Assembly: GCF_011075055.1 (NCBI RefSeq)
Contig: NC_058146.1
Span: 4,402,001-4,466,000 of the forward strand
Origin: Mangifera indica
Taxonomy: Eukaryota; Streptophyta; Magnoliopsida; Sapindales; Anacardiaceae
DNA length: 64,000 nt
Direction of reading: 5' to 3'
Of this stretch, positions 13,307-30,765 are shown piece by piece; positions within the stretch are counted from its first letter, which is position 1, and the number at the start of each line of letters is the position of its first letter. The notes below the pieces were generated by a model, which saw nothing but the letters and a program-made list of their open reading frames with translations, made no database searches and had not been told where the DNA came from. The position numbers and the translations under genes are program-made.

Positions 13307-14050
13307 GTACTAGTGAAGATGACTTGGTATTGTGGTTATTTGTTGAAAATTTCCATGATTTTATGCTTCTTAGGTATTATATAGTTAACTACGCTTGGTT
13401 TTTTTTATTTTTTTGGGCCAATGGGAGTAGAACGAGGTTATAAAAGGCAAGATCAATTGAAAAAATTGACAAAATTGCAAAAAAAAAAAAAAAAAAATCA
13501 TATTAGAGGTAGGATCTATGACCCTGTACAGATGTGTTGGCCTAATGAAATGAAACTTCTAATTGGATGCGTATGTGCAAGGAGTTCGTAAGGGTTTGGT
13601 TGATCATAATGTGTAAACTCCTAATATCACTTGGTCGATTCTGAGTTTTGGGTTTATTACAATTTTTTCCCCATGAGATATCAAGAATAATAATTCCCCC
13701 TCGGGTACGTAAAATTACAATTTACCTTTTATAATCAATGTTGTTTTTTTTTTCCACTTTAGAAAATACTTCAGGAGGGAAGGAAAATTGTCCCAAAATT
13801 ATTGGAAATTGAGGGTTTTGTTTGATCATGTATACACTTTTGATATACAATTAGATACATAAATAATGTGTTATTACATAATTAAACAATTTTAAATTAA
13901 GGATATATGATGACATATCATGTATACCGAATCGTATATTAAAAAATGTGTGCAAATAAATTTGCTCTTTGTTAGGCTTGAAATTAAGGTTATATATAAG
14001 TCTTTCAAGTTGCAATTAAAATCAGCAGTATATATTCGTTAGCATACCTG
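13307..14050. other. NEDD1 3' region and intergenic spacer
   Basis: It contains the NEDD1 3'UTR, a run of about 20 A residues near 13480-13497, and short repeat-like pieces. One at about 13825-13965 has the ATTACATAATT...AATTTTAAATTAAGG...ATGATGACAT arrangement of the MITE-like family seen elsewhere in the window. No gene seen. Confidence 0.5.
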
Positions 14051-14052
14051 GA

Positions 14053-15326
14053 TTAAGTGTAATGTAACTTCTCCAATTGCTGACGTTCCCTCTTGCAAAA
14101 ACATGATAAAACTTTGATGGCGTGCGGTGATGTGAAACGCCCAGTCTGGAAGCCACAGTGTCGCAAAATAGATTCTGTAAATGAGCAGGTGGATCCCTAA
14201 GAAGACTCAAAGGCAAGTAGACCAAGTCTCAAACATCATTAACAGAAGTTAAACAAAAAAAATTCACAATTATAAATTTATTCTCTGGTCAACTTCTCCA
14301 AGAATTTCAGAAAACAACAAAAACAGAGGCAAATCATAAGCAAATTAAAAAGAAAGATTCTCCATCAATGAGTCACTAATATAGTTGTATTCTTCACTTA
14401 ACCATTTACAGAACTGATAATTTATGATTATAACTAATCAAAAAATATTTTAATACAGGCTTTCCAATTAATATTTGTACAAACTTTCGACGAGCATTCT
14501 CTGATTCTTAATGCTTTACTAAACTAAATAAACATAAAGCAAGATTCCAAAAAAGATTTATTACTTCAGGAAAGCCAAAATTTTAAGATTGCTCTCAATT
14601 CTCGACCTGTAAGCTAAAAACCAGTCAACATATTTGTTGATCAAACAATACAACACAATTTCAGCTAAAGAAATCAGATTTCAAATAAGAAAACAAGCGA
14701 AGAAAAATTAAGTTATACCTTTCCCTTAGTGCCAGCAACATGAATGATACTCATTTTTTAAATTGCTTCCTCTAAGTCCAACATCTACACATATAAAGGC
14801 ATCACTGTAAGATGAAAAACTGAATGCAAACATTCAAATTTACAAACACCTGTTGCACCTTATTACCTTGACATACTCGCGAACGAGTTCGAGCGAATAA
14901 AATCTATCGCCTGGATTAGCACGATTGCGTTTCGTGATGAGAGAAGATAAAGCATCTAGTGCTTCCTCATACGGCGTAGCTTTATCATCTTCATTTACTA
15001 AAAGGAAAAAATCAATATCAAGCTTCAATAACAAACTGATGGAGTCAAATTATGAAGTCAGTGATAATTTTACCTTCTTTCGTGTCGATTTGAATCTGAA
15101 TAGAACTAGCTTTCAGTTAGCAAACCAAACAAATACGAAATATCTGAAAAGTATATATATGCAACGCAAGTATGTATGAATGAAACGACGGAAGAAAGAA
15201 AAAGATTGTGCTGAGCTTGCCGTGATGAAAGAGAGAGAGCGTTGGCTGGTTTGGCTGAAGTCGAACGTCGAAGGCTTTGTGCGAGGGGCTTTAGATAAGA
15301 CAAAGCTGAATTTATGCTGTTTGGCA
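14053..15326 (-). pseudogene. folylpolyglutamate synthase (FPGS) remnant, truncated and with an in-frame stop
   Basis: On the minus strand, exons 14867-14997, 14719-14784 and 14053-14196 join in frame with GT-AG signals and give recognisable FPGS N-terminal sequence: TPYEEALDALSSLITKR, then MLDLEEAI-stop-KMSIIHVAGTKGKG, then FTESILRHCGFQTG and FTSPH. The P-loop-like GTKGKGST motif is preserved across the second junction. A TAA at 14758-14760 replaces a codon within the second exon. After SPH the homology is lost, and the frame closes at 14053 with no trace of the other roughly 400 residues. An upstream exon with an organelle-transit-like leader (ATG at 15324-15326, MPNSINSALSYLKPLAQ) may belong to it. 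The intact enzyme adds glutamates to folates. This copy cannot make it. A transcribed remnant is possible. Confidence 0.85.
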
Positions 15327-15389
15327 TTAAAATTTTGCAAAGTCCTATAAAACAATTTTTTTTTTTGGAAAAATAATTCATTGTATCTC

Positions 15390-16450
15390 AAATATGTATT
15401 ATTATAAAAATATAAGACTATATAATCTCCATTAATAAGTTATCAACCATAGAAGTTAAGATATATGTCGAAACAACTGTTTCCCACCCAAACTTTGATG
15501 TAACAATGATTTTTCACTATTTGAGTTTAAAAATTTTATTTACCCACATATCATTCATTTCGATTGAAAAAATTCGTTATATAAAAATATTATTTTACCT
15601 TAAAACCCTTTGAGAGTTTTGTAGAACTTAGTTTGATATAACATTTTGGAGTTTTATAAAGTTTCGAGAATATTGAGAATTTAAAAGTTTAATCTTTGTG
15701 ATTAAGTTTATGACATATATCAATGATTTAATAAAGTACACAAATCATCTCTAATAAAAAAATCATGATGATTTAAACTATCATAACAAATATACGACCT
15801 AAATGTGCAAACAATACATTAAATGTAAGTAAAAACATTGTTTTCAAGACATGCAATAAAATAAATATTCTAATCATGTATGTAAAAAAGTAAAAATATT
15901 TCTAAAAGCCTATTCACTCCCATAAATTGGGGTAGTTATTGTGTGTTTTCTGATTCAAATGAACAAGAGATACACCAAAGAAACAATTAATTACACATTC
16001 AACATATATTGACTAGACATTTTACCTATATACAGATCGACTTAAAATATAGGTAGGATTTCTTCTATTTAAAAATAATGAGAATAGTAATCTCTAACCG
16101 TTTCAATTATTCCCACGATCTCATTAATATGTTATTTTCATCCTTTTATCATTGTGATATTATGTTTCATCCATATCATCTACCTTTATCCATTGCACAG
16201 TTATTTCTTATTTTAGCAAGATAATTGGAACAACAACTTTCACTTAAATGTTTCTGAATAATATTTAAGACCATTTTAAAAATGTTTCGCTCATTATTAT
16301 TTGTTTGCGAAATTGCATACCGAAGATGTCATGGCCCATGAAAAGCCCATTGATTGAGTCCAAGAGGTCCATGTTAACTGTAAAGTAACAAACGCCTCTG
16401 CCCAAACTCAATCGTGGACGTGGAGTAAACGCTTCTCATTTTCTTTACCT
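15390..16450. other. intergenic spacer between the FPGS remnant and the Yip1 gene
   Basis: AT-rich, no gene seen. At 15478-15600 the sequence TTTCCCACCCAAACTTTGATGTAA is followed by AT-rich DNA. It resembles the ends of the large fold-back elements at 32.9 and 37 kb, so it is probably a one-sided fragment of that family. The final 200 bases should hold the Yip1 gene promoter. Confidence 0.45.
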
Positions 16451-16656
16451 TATCGGAGCCAAAACCGGTCAGTGAGGAAGTCAGCTTCTCTCTTTTTCGT
16501 CTAGTCTGTTAACTTCCACACTACGAAAAACCTCAACATCAAAATCACTCGATTCTCGATCCACTTCAATTTCTCAAATCCACGATGCTTTTCTGAGCTA
16601 AACTTCTATCGACAACACCAACAAGTTTTTATTCTTAAGTTTCGATCTCTACCTCC

Positions 16657-19600
16657 ATGGACGACTCCTACAATAATATCTCTTCAAGCCACTTGCTTGG
16701 TTCAGTTCCCGTAAGAACTCTTAAATTTCCTTGTTGTAACTGTTGTTACCTTTTTTTTACGATTTTTTTTTTCAGTTTCTCTATTTCGATAATTTTGAAG
16801 TGATCTAGGGAAATCTATTTATTGGTCTATTTTATTTGAAGTATTAATTAGATGTTGTAGTAGTTATCTAATTCAATTGTATGTATGACGGTTCGGAGAT
16901 ATTTCTGGAATGTATTAATGGCGTACTGTTAGTAAGTTATGTACTGTATCTGTAGTAGCTGTGACTGTTTTAATATATAAATATGGTAACAAGGTTTAAG
17001 TTTCATTTTTCCTTCTCTGAAGTTTATTCTAGTTATTGAGGACCTCCTAAACGGGAAGGTCTCTAATGAATTTTGGGACTTTTACGACTTCATTGGACGT
17101 TAATGCAATTTCTCTTTTTAAATGCTATTATCTTGGTGTGGATCAGGATCTTGTATTCAGTGCTTTGCTTGTTAAAGTATCCAAATTTGATTTTGTGAGT
17201 GCCTAATTTTAATTGTTTTTGTTTTTCCTGTTTGTAGGCGGTTGTTGCTGAAGAAAATAAAAACACAAACTATGAGGGTACGGTTCATCTTATGGGATGT
17301 TTTGGCTGTATTTGAATTGCTTTTTTGTTTATTGATGTAGTTCAATTGATGTGAATTGAGCAAACGATCTTATTATATATTTACAGTCCCTGAAGCTAAT
17401 ATGCAGACATTTCCCCCAAATAATGGAGGAGCAAGTAGGCAAGGTTATCAAACTCTTGGAAGTCCACCTGGTATGTTTTCATTGTAGTTTTCATTTTATG
17501 AAAGTTTTAATGATAAGATGTGGCTAAGTCTACCGACATGGATGATTAGAAGCTTCCTAGCGAACTTTTCAAAAAAATGTCTTCTTTGTAGTACTCATTA
17601 AGACAATTTGGTGTTTGAAGCTAAAATGCAGCTCTTGCTTGCCATAGTATCACCAAAATTGGATATTCATTACAATGGTTTTGGTCCTTTTGGAGCATAC
17701 AAAAAAACTTATTAAAAGGCTTATTTTTTGCTTGCCTATGCCTCAAATATCTCATTAAAATTTGAAGCTAATGGAAGATCTGTGGATCAGTTTCATTTTG
17801 TTGTCTTCCAATTATGTAAAGATGAATGTTTTGTGGGTGCGATGGTGGATAAAGCTTCTGTGTTTTACCATGGTCTGACCATTGAACGCTCTGTTTTAAA
17901 TAACATAGTTATTGACTAAGATAGTGGAGAGTTCCACATTTCTGAAACATTTCGAAAACAGAAGCGCCCCAACACGTGTGAAACTTGTTGGTTAAGTTTC
18001 AGAAAATAACAAAAATTATGAAACACTTTTCTTTGAATAAAACTATCTTTGTCTAATCACTTCGTTACTTCCTTTCTCAAACCTAGTCAGTTCATCACTT
18101 GCTTTCTCAAATCTAATCACTTTGGCACTTTCTTTCTCAAAAACTTCATTTCTATCACTTGTCTTCTTCTTTCAACATAGAATCCAATCACATAAAATTG
18201 TCATCTCGTTTGTGATAATACTGTAGTCATCCGTTTTGTGGTGGCTTGACAACAAGTGCATCGCCTTTGAAGATAACAGAACTCTTGCGTTTGGACTCAG
18301 AACCAACCCTCATAGCTAGTCCGACTTTTGATTTTGTGTGTGTTTTTTATTTTCTTGTTTGATTTTCTAGTACTCTACTCAATAATTGCTAATGATTCTT
18401 GTTTCTTTCAATGTCAGAATCACAGCAAACAAATATATGAACATTTAACATCTTTAGACTAACCCTGTTGAAACCCGAAAATTTTCAGCAAAACACATCC
18501 ATCATAGTTAAGGGATATATGAACATCAGCTCATATTCCTATGTTTAAAGTAATCCCTAGAGAGAATAAGATGTTTTATTGTAAAAAATTTGATTATTAT
18601 GGTGGTTGTTTTTGGCAAAAACAATTAATTTCTACTTGTATATAAATAAAGTTACAAAAATATTTGTATAAAAAATTATCATTTACAGATAAACCTCTGT
18701 ATATTCTAATATTTATGAGTTTTTCCATGTTGCTGTTTTCTAAATTTTTTAGAAAAGTCATGTCACTGTGTCCATTTATGCTTATTTGCGTTTCTGTGTC
18801 CATGCTACCTAGTTTATTGATAGTTTGGAATTGGGCTTCTGTGACTAATTGTAGTGATGCATGAAATTTTAACTTCTATTTGGTTTGGCACTGTATATTT
18901 TAGAGTAGGACTAGTTTGATTGTGTGTAGTGGACCAACAAAGTTTGCATGGTTGATATAAGGGAGTGACTTGTGTGAAAGTCTTTTACGATATAAATTGG
19001 TGAAGGGAAAACTAGCTCAAGGACAAAATCTTTGTTTCTGCGTTCTTAATTGCAAGACCACCTCTTTTTTTTTTTTTTTTTTTTAAGGTTTTTCTGGACC
19101 TCTTAGATTTCCGGTAAACTTTATTGAAGTAGTTATTTAGCTGCATATGCCTTGTGAACATGGGATTTCTTCTGAGGGTTACTGGCAAACTACCTGCATA
19201 TATATCAGTTTTCCTGGATCAATGGGCAGACTGAATATATCCTGTCAGACTAGAGGCTGAATAAAATCCCCTTGTCTGACTGTCTGGTTGCATGAAATGG
19301 GAATAGCTATTCTTAAGTGTTTCTGTAGTGTGGTTAGGAGGGCATTGGAAGATGATGAAAGTGGTCAATCAATATGTTCTTTTCCTTGGTAGTACTTAGT
19401 ATGTTCCAGGATTATCTTTTCAGGTGGGTTTTGATATTTTCTAAAATTATTCTCAGAAATGTTAAATTTTTGTTGCATGTACAAGCAGATCTGTGATGGT
19501 AGATTTTGCTATGGGTTTGTTGATTCCTTTATACAATGGTACTCTCTCACCTTCACATTTAACAATCTATCTGACCTTGCACTCATGCAGAAAGCTTTGA

Positions 19601-21036
19601 GCAACAACCAGCAAACAATTGGAGGGGAGTATTTAGTGTCGCATCATACCAGCAATATTTTAATGTGGATACAGATATTGTCATGAACAGATTGATGAGT
19701 TCCTTGTACCCCTTTACTGGAGATTTTTTCAGCAAGATTGAAGCCAACCCTGATCTGTGAGTTATGCAATTTTCCCTTTCCTTTTTTGTATCTCATATTG
19801 AAAAAGATGGTCAATCTTTTGTTAGATCTTGTGCAGTGGTGCTAGAGGTTTAGGGATCAAGTCATTCTCATACCAACCCTGGCAGTGAATCAACATTAAA
19901 ATCTGGTTATTAAACATGGTAGAACTGTGGTGTTTCACCAAATATGAAACATAATGATGCAAATCACATATTACTTAATCGATATTTTGGCAGTACTTTT
20001 TTTCTGCATGTGCAAAATAAGATGTTGCAAATCATCAGTTGGTGTATTTATAGAAAAATCAATTGTTGTCAGCTTTTATGATGGAGCAAACAATTTAGCA
20101 CTTAAAGAAGGATATAAATTAGAATGGAGGAAACATTGTATCTTTTTTCTTTTTGTTGATAATCTAATGTCTGATGACTGATATTGCATTGTGATCTAAT
20201 ATGATGGTTCAACGTGTATCAATTTCTTTTTTGTTTGAATATGTTAGATATGGGCTTATCTGGATCTCCACTACATTGGTATTTGTGCTAGCTTCACTTG
20301 GAAACTGTGCCACATACCTCATGGAAAAACATACTAGCAGCAGTACTTCTTGGAGCTTTGATGTCAGCTATGTAAATATGGCAGCAAGTGTTACCTACGG
20401 TTATGCCATTTTGGTGCCCCTGGCATATTACTTTTTGATAAAGTATATGGGTTCAAATGCTAGCCTTGTTCGATTTTGGTGCCTGTGGGGATACTCTCTC
20501 TTCGTCTTTATTTTGAGCTCTGTGAGTATTTGCATTTTGCTTAGACTCCTCTCTTTCTTTTATTTAAAAAATTCTCTTCCTCTCTTTTAAAAATTACAAT
20601 AACCTTAGAAAAGTGTAATGTTAATTCTGAAGTATTCATTCTTTCTTCAGCATATCTAATTTCTGGCCGTTGTATTTCTTGCTAATCAGTGAGCACTAAG
20701 AATTACCTTTATAAGTATAGCTGACAACCGTAGTCTCTTCTTTTTAAATCTTGAAACCATTTTAAATTCTGCTAGTACCTAAAAAAGATATGTTTTTTGA
20801 GTATCCTTACAATTGTCTAACATATACTTTATGCAAAATTTCAGTTTTTACTTCTTATTCCTGTCGAGTTTCTCCGGTGGATCATCATACTTCTTGCCGG
20901 GACCGTCTCATCTTGCTTTGTCGCATTAAATCTGAAATCTTATATAGAGGGGAATGACCTCACAATACTGGTGGTTGCTTCATTTTTTCTGCAAATGGCT
21001 CTGGCAGTCTTCATCAAGGCCTGGTTCTTTCCATAG
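16657..21036 (+). CDS. YIPF1/YIPF2-type Yip1 integral membrane protein of the Golgi
   Basis: Six exons join to 269 codons plus TAG: 16657-16710, 17238-17277, 17387-17470, 19591-19756, 20248-20521, 20845-21036. Yip1 proteins bind Rab GTPases and act in vesicle formation and traffic between ER, Golgi and trans-Golgi network. The N-terminal half is cytosolic and polar. It holds the YFNVDTDIVMNRLMSSLYPF stretch and NPDLYG, both typical of the YIPF1/2 branch. About five hydrophobic segments follow from residue ~118 to the C-terminus (LIWISTTLVFVLASLG, SVTYGYAILVPLAYYF, LFVFILSSFLLLIPV, IIILLAGTVSSCFVAL, LTILVVASFFLQMAL), the usual Yip1 topology. The third intron is 2.1 kb and carries a 3 x 30-bp minisatellite. 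The start is the first ATG of the frame, and the small second and third exons are supported by clean junctions. Function beyond the family is inferred. Confidence 0.9.
18053..18142. repeat. 30-bp tandem repeat, three copies
   Basis: Units at 18053-18082, 18083-18112 and 18113-18142 share the frame CTARTCAsTT...CACTT/TACTT...CTTTCTCAAA with scattered substitutions. It lies inside the third intron of the Yip1 gene. Confidence 0.8.
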
Positions 21037-21559
21037 CCCTTAGTCTCCGAGGTCCAATTTTGAACCTGCTGTGTGCTTCTTCCTGGGAACCGTATGATAT
21101 CCTTTGAAACTTGGTTCGGAAGCATTTATTTCTGTATGTTTTGAGATAGGTGATTTGAAATGGTCACATTGTAGTTCAGTTAAAAGAGTTTGAAACATGC
21201 TACATTAAAAGAGTCTGAACGAGTGAATTCTTGTACTAATTTTGCATGGATGGTGTTGGACTACAGCCTTTAGAAGCCCAACATGACACATATTACTTAG
21301 GAGTAATATTAGATCTTCGAATTTTCACGTTTGACATTTTGGATTATCTTAATTCTGATCATAATCTTGCTTATAATTATAAAGGGCCATAAGGCTACAA
21401 TAATTAAGTTGTGTCCACAAAACCAGATTTAGCCAACGAAACGAACTTGCCTAGCAAAATTCTAATCCACTAACTCGTCTTGTAATATTGAACTCTTAAT
21501 GATAAGAAGATCACCCATTCAATCTTAATGAATCTCAATTAAGTATGATTGATTGATGG

Positions 21560-21967
21560 CATTTTTATGGTTTAGCAATGGCCAATTATCTGATGAAGTC
21601 CCTGACACTTGTCTCCGAAAATGCATACGTGTCCCTTTCAAAAATCTACAGTCCTCTGACCAGCCGCATAACATGGATCTCAACTTCTTCTTTAAATATT
21701 TCTAAATCTTTTTGTAGTGTTTCCCAAAACTACGTCCATCTGCACAGCCGCCGCGTATTATTTTGAGTGTAACACGAACTCCTTCCTGCCTCCGCTTAAC
21801 CAATCATTGCCTTCCACATTCTTCAGTCCTTACGTGGCACTCTTTCATTCGAAACAAAAACCAGTTTGAATCCGTCACGTTCTCTGTGTGTGTGTACTTT
21901 GTTGGGTTTGGTTTTTCAGGTGGCTGAGCAGTCATCTTAAAAGGCTTCCCTAAGAAACTCTACCTGA
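21560..21967 (+). promoter_or_regulatory. putative P5CS promoter with ACGT-core (ABRE-like) motifs
   Basis: ACGTGTC at 21627-21633 and ACGTGGC at 21832-21838 match the abscisic-acid response element core. CCAAT occurs near 21800, and a TG-repeat near 21888-21895 precedes the probable leader. Plant P5CS genes are induced by ABA, drought and salt, so these motifs fit, but activity is inferred. No convincing TATA box was assigned. Confidence 0.45.
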
Positions 21968-22045
21968 ATGCCGACTCCTCTTGTATCCGCAATGAGTTGG
22001 AACGGTTATACCCGTGCTGAGTTAGACACGGAAAACACCGATAAC

Positions 22046-27401
<5,356 letters not shown>

Positions 27402-28880
27402 ATTTATACTTAGAGATTTACATCCAGCATACAAGAAGCAGTTTTTGTGGGCTCTTGGTATTGCTACTTTAATTTGATTCGTGTAGCAGCACAGTTTTAT
27501 AAGGTGCTGAAAGTATTAGTCTGATTCTGTCTCCATAGATAGTTTTACTGCCCCATTCAATAAGCATTTTGTATCAGTTTAGGAATATTTAAGTAGTTGA
27601 CATTGTCATTCCCTTATCGGGACATGTAATAAATTTTGCAGTTTAGTGAATGATTTTTTTAATATTATGTGTAACCCCTATTGCTTGGTATGTTGTGGCT
27701 GTGCCTTGCAGCATTTTGTAATTAGAAATCTTAAATTGCACTTTTTAATGTCCTTCCTGTCAAACGGTTCCTATCTATATCCGGCTTACCTTCCATAGGT
27801 TTTGGTTCCGATTGTTTGGAACCTACGAGTACCAGTTTCACTCCAGGTTTTAGACCCTCAGGACCAGGAACCCACTGGGCTCTGGGTCAGCCTTTTTCTT
27901 TCCAATGGTGACTTAGATTGAAAGGATCAGGCATCCCTATCAGTATAGCAAGATTTATTTCCTTTATAAGCAACACTTGCTAATATTTTGCCAAGAATAT
28001 CAGTTTCGAAAGGCACCCCATCGATGCCGCCACACCCTATGGTCACTGGATATCTTTGCATACATTGACAACAAATTGTTCTTGGGCTCAAAAGAATCTT
28101 CCAACTGTCTATTCCAACAAAAAAAACAAGAGATTAACTAACCAAATAATATATATTTGTGAGTAGAGAAATTTTTGGTAGTCCTCCGAAACATCAATTG
28201 AATAAATTTTAGGATTCCATTAAACACAATCCATTGATTGGACTGTGTCTTGGAATGTTAAAAGCTTGTGGTGGAACTGGAAACAAGGAGAAAATCTAAC
28301 TGTGAAACAGTATTGGATTACCTGGACCAGTAACTGACCAGATAGGTTCTGGGTAGAACCTGTTTATACTGGTTCCAGTTCCAGTTCCACTTCCGATTCA
28401 GGCTCCAAATTCTACTTTTTCAATAAAATAATCGGACCCCGTTCACCAATGTTAACATACCTATCCACTTAAGATATAATTTCAGTGCCAAAAAAAGTTG
28501 GGAGTTTTAAACATGAGAGCAAGAATTCAAATGGTGCAGTGGCTGATTAGTGGACTCGGGTTTCAAATTTCTAACTAAATTGTCACCTAATGAAGTTGTG
28601 AGTAGGGCATGCTTCACAAGTAATCTAAATAATGTTACTTTAAGATAACATTACAGATTATGTTCAGTGATAAAAATATTTTATCTCACTGGCAATCCAT
28701 GTGAACAAACTGAAATGAAATTTATATTAAAGAAAGCAATATTTTATTACTCTATATACACTAAGTAAGCCTTCAAGTGTACGATATGAGACGAGAAAAA
28801 AGAACAAAACGACTAACACATTACAATGACTGGGAAAAATAGCTTACAACAGTCCTACCAACGATCTACTTTTCTCAACA
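27402..28880. other. P5CS 3'UTR and convergent spacer with repeat-like sequence
   Basis: The first few hundred bases are the P5CS 3'UTR. About 27760-27900 and 28310-28440 are unusually rich in GGTTCC/GGAACC and CCAGTTCCAGTTCC words, a composition seen in dispersed plant repeats. The two blocks may be the ends of one element of about 680 bp, but I could not align them well. No gene seen. Confidence 0.4.
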
Positions 28881-28888
28881 TCGGTGTC

Positions 28889-30743
28889 TCACATGACTAT
28901 CTCTGGTTTCAAAATGCTTGATTTTATCTCTTTGTGGGGCAAAACCACACCCCCATTGCTGTAAATTTCATCACACACATGAACATCTTCTCCAAGGATG
29001 GTCATGTTTTCTACTCGAGCCCATTGCCCTACAGTTGAGTGCCATCCAATGATACTACCAGATATGCAGGCATGCTTCTTGATGCGCACTCCACGCATCA
29101 CTGTGCAACGAGACAGTCTAACTCCTGACTCAACCACACAACCAGGACCAATGGCAACATCAGGTCCGATTAAACATCCCTCTCCAATCTTGGCACTCTC
29201 ATGAATCAAAACATTTCCTACAATGTGAGAGCCAATGGCCAACTTAGATGAAGATTTCTTCCTGAGGGACTCCAGATAGAGTCTCAGACCTGTTATATAG
29301 TCCCTTGGCTGTCCAATGTCCATCCAAAAACCTGGAAGGACCATAGCATATAGCTTTTGCTCAGCTGCAATTTTTGGGAAGACCTCTTTTTCGATAGAGG
29401 TGGGCCTCAGTTCAATGCGATCAAGAATTGATGGGTTCAAAAGATAAATTCCAGCATTGATTTTGTTACCAACAAATAACTTTGGCTTTTCCACAAATTT
29501 CTCAACTTTTCCAGTTGATTCTTCCATAACCACCACACCATATTTTGATGGCTCATCCACCTATATAATGATTAAAGACAAAACGATTATCAATCATTTA
29601 ACCTAATAACAATGTCTTCAAAGAAGAGGAAATGAAAATAATCTAACAAGGGCTGACGTTGTACCTTGGTTACCATAATGGATGCCTCTCCACCATGGGT
29701 TTTATGGAATTCAATCATTTCTTTGAAAGGGTATTCACTAATAACATCACTGTTGAGGACAAAAAATGGCTCACCAGAGTCATCAATCAGTTTGTCCCTA
29801 GCCAGAGCCAGGGGACCAGCAGTGCCCAACGGCTCAGTCTCTTGTGAGCAGGTAATCTTGATACCCAGCTTTGTCTCAAAGTCTTTCAAAAAGTTCAACA
29901 TCACCTGTATAAACAAGAAACAACACCCTAAACGTTGGAACCAAATTTCTTGCAGTATTAAATCAATCTCTAGAATCATTAGACAAATTTCATAACATTA
30001 AATTAATAAAAAAAAGAAACATTATTCCTTTACCTCTGGTTGGTAGTTAATTGCCAAAACCACTTCACTGACTCCAACTGCCTTAAGAGCCTCCATCTGT
30101 GAATATTTTTGGTTATATATGTTTACCCAAAGTTAGTGCACACACTAATATGAAAAATGCGAGAGAAGACAGATGGAGAGAAAACAAACTATATTAAAAT
30201 ACCCTAATGGCCTCACTTCATTTTCCTTGAGAAAAAGTTTTAATCAGTCATAAAATCAGAAGTGAGAAGGAACATACACACAGGCTCAAACCCCGCTCTA
30301 CCCCGGTGAAGAAAGATATTATCAAACCAATTCAAATGGTTCAATTTCAAATTTTAGTGTGAAAATTGATTCAACACATTACACTAGGTTGAATGGTTTG
30401 ATATATCTTGACACCTGTTCTTTGAAGGGTTCTCAGAAGTGAATTGCTTCTCTATTGTGGATTCAACTATGGAAATGAAGGAAAACATTCTTTATTATTA
30501 TTTTGGAAAAAATATGGAAATAAAGACAACAAATGATATTATGTTAAGAAAACCTTGCAGAAATGACTGCTAAAATAAACGAGTCTCCTAGTTGAGATGT
30601 AATTATCAATGGACATGCTTACAAAATTATACCTGGTGCAGGATCATGGGTTTGTTAGCAAATTCAACAAGGGGTTTTGGGACACTGAGTGTCAATGGCC
30701 TCAACCGTGTTCCAAAACCTCCTACAAGAATAAGTGCCTTCAT
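28889..30743 (-). CDS. CYT1: GDP-mannose pyrophosphorylase (mannose-1-phosphate guanylyltransferase, CYT1/VTC1 type)
   Basis: Minus-strand exons 30633-30743, 30034-30096, 29665-29904 and 28889-29560 join to 361 codons plus TGA, exactly the usual length. The enzyme makes GDP-mannose from mannose-1-phosphate and GTP in the cytosol, feeding ascorbate synthesis, cell-wall polymers, protein N-glycosylation and GPI anchors. The N-terminus [18 protein letters not shown] is the nucleotide-binding signature, followed by [17 protein letters not shown] and VEKP of the nucleotidyltransferase fold. After about residue 245 come the hexapeptide turns of a left-handed beta-helix ([19 protein letters not shown]). 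The protein ends in the conserved [10 protein letters not shown]. No lesion is seen. A probable 5'UTR intron precedes the ATG. Convergent with P5CS. Confidence 0.97.
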
Positions 30744-30765
30744 TGTGGTATGCAAACCCCTTTTC

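Noticed and set aside
15106..15391. Two overlapping minus-strand frames upstream of the FPGS exons as an independent small gene
   Set aside because: The transit-peptide-like leader MPNSINSALSYLKPLAQ is better explained as the lost FPGS first exon.
19954..20181. 75-codon open frame in a Yip1 intron
   Set aside because: Falls between two well-supported exons, with no motif.
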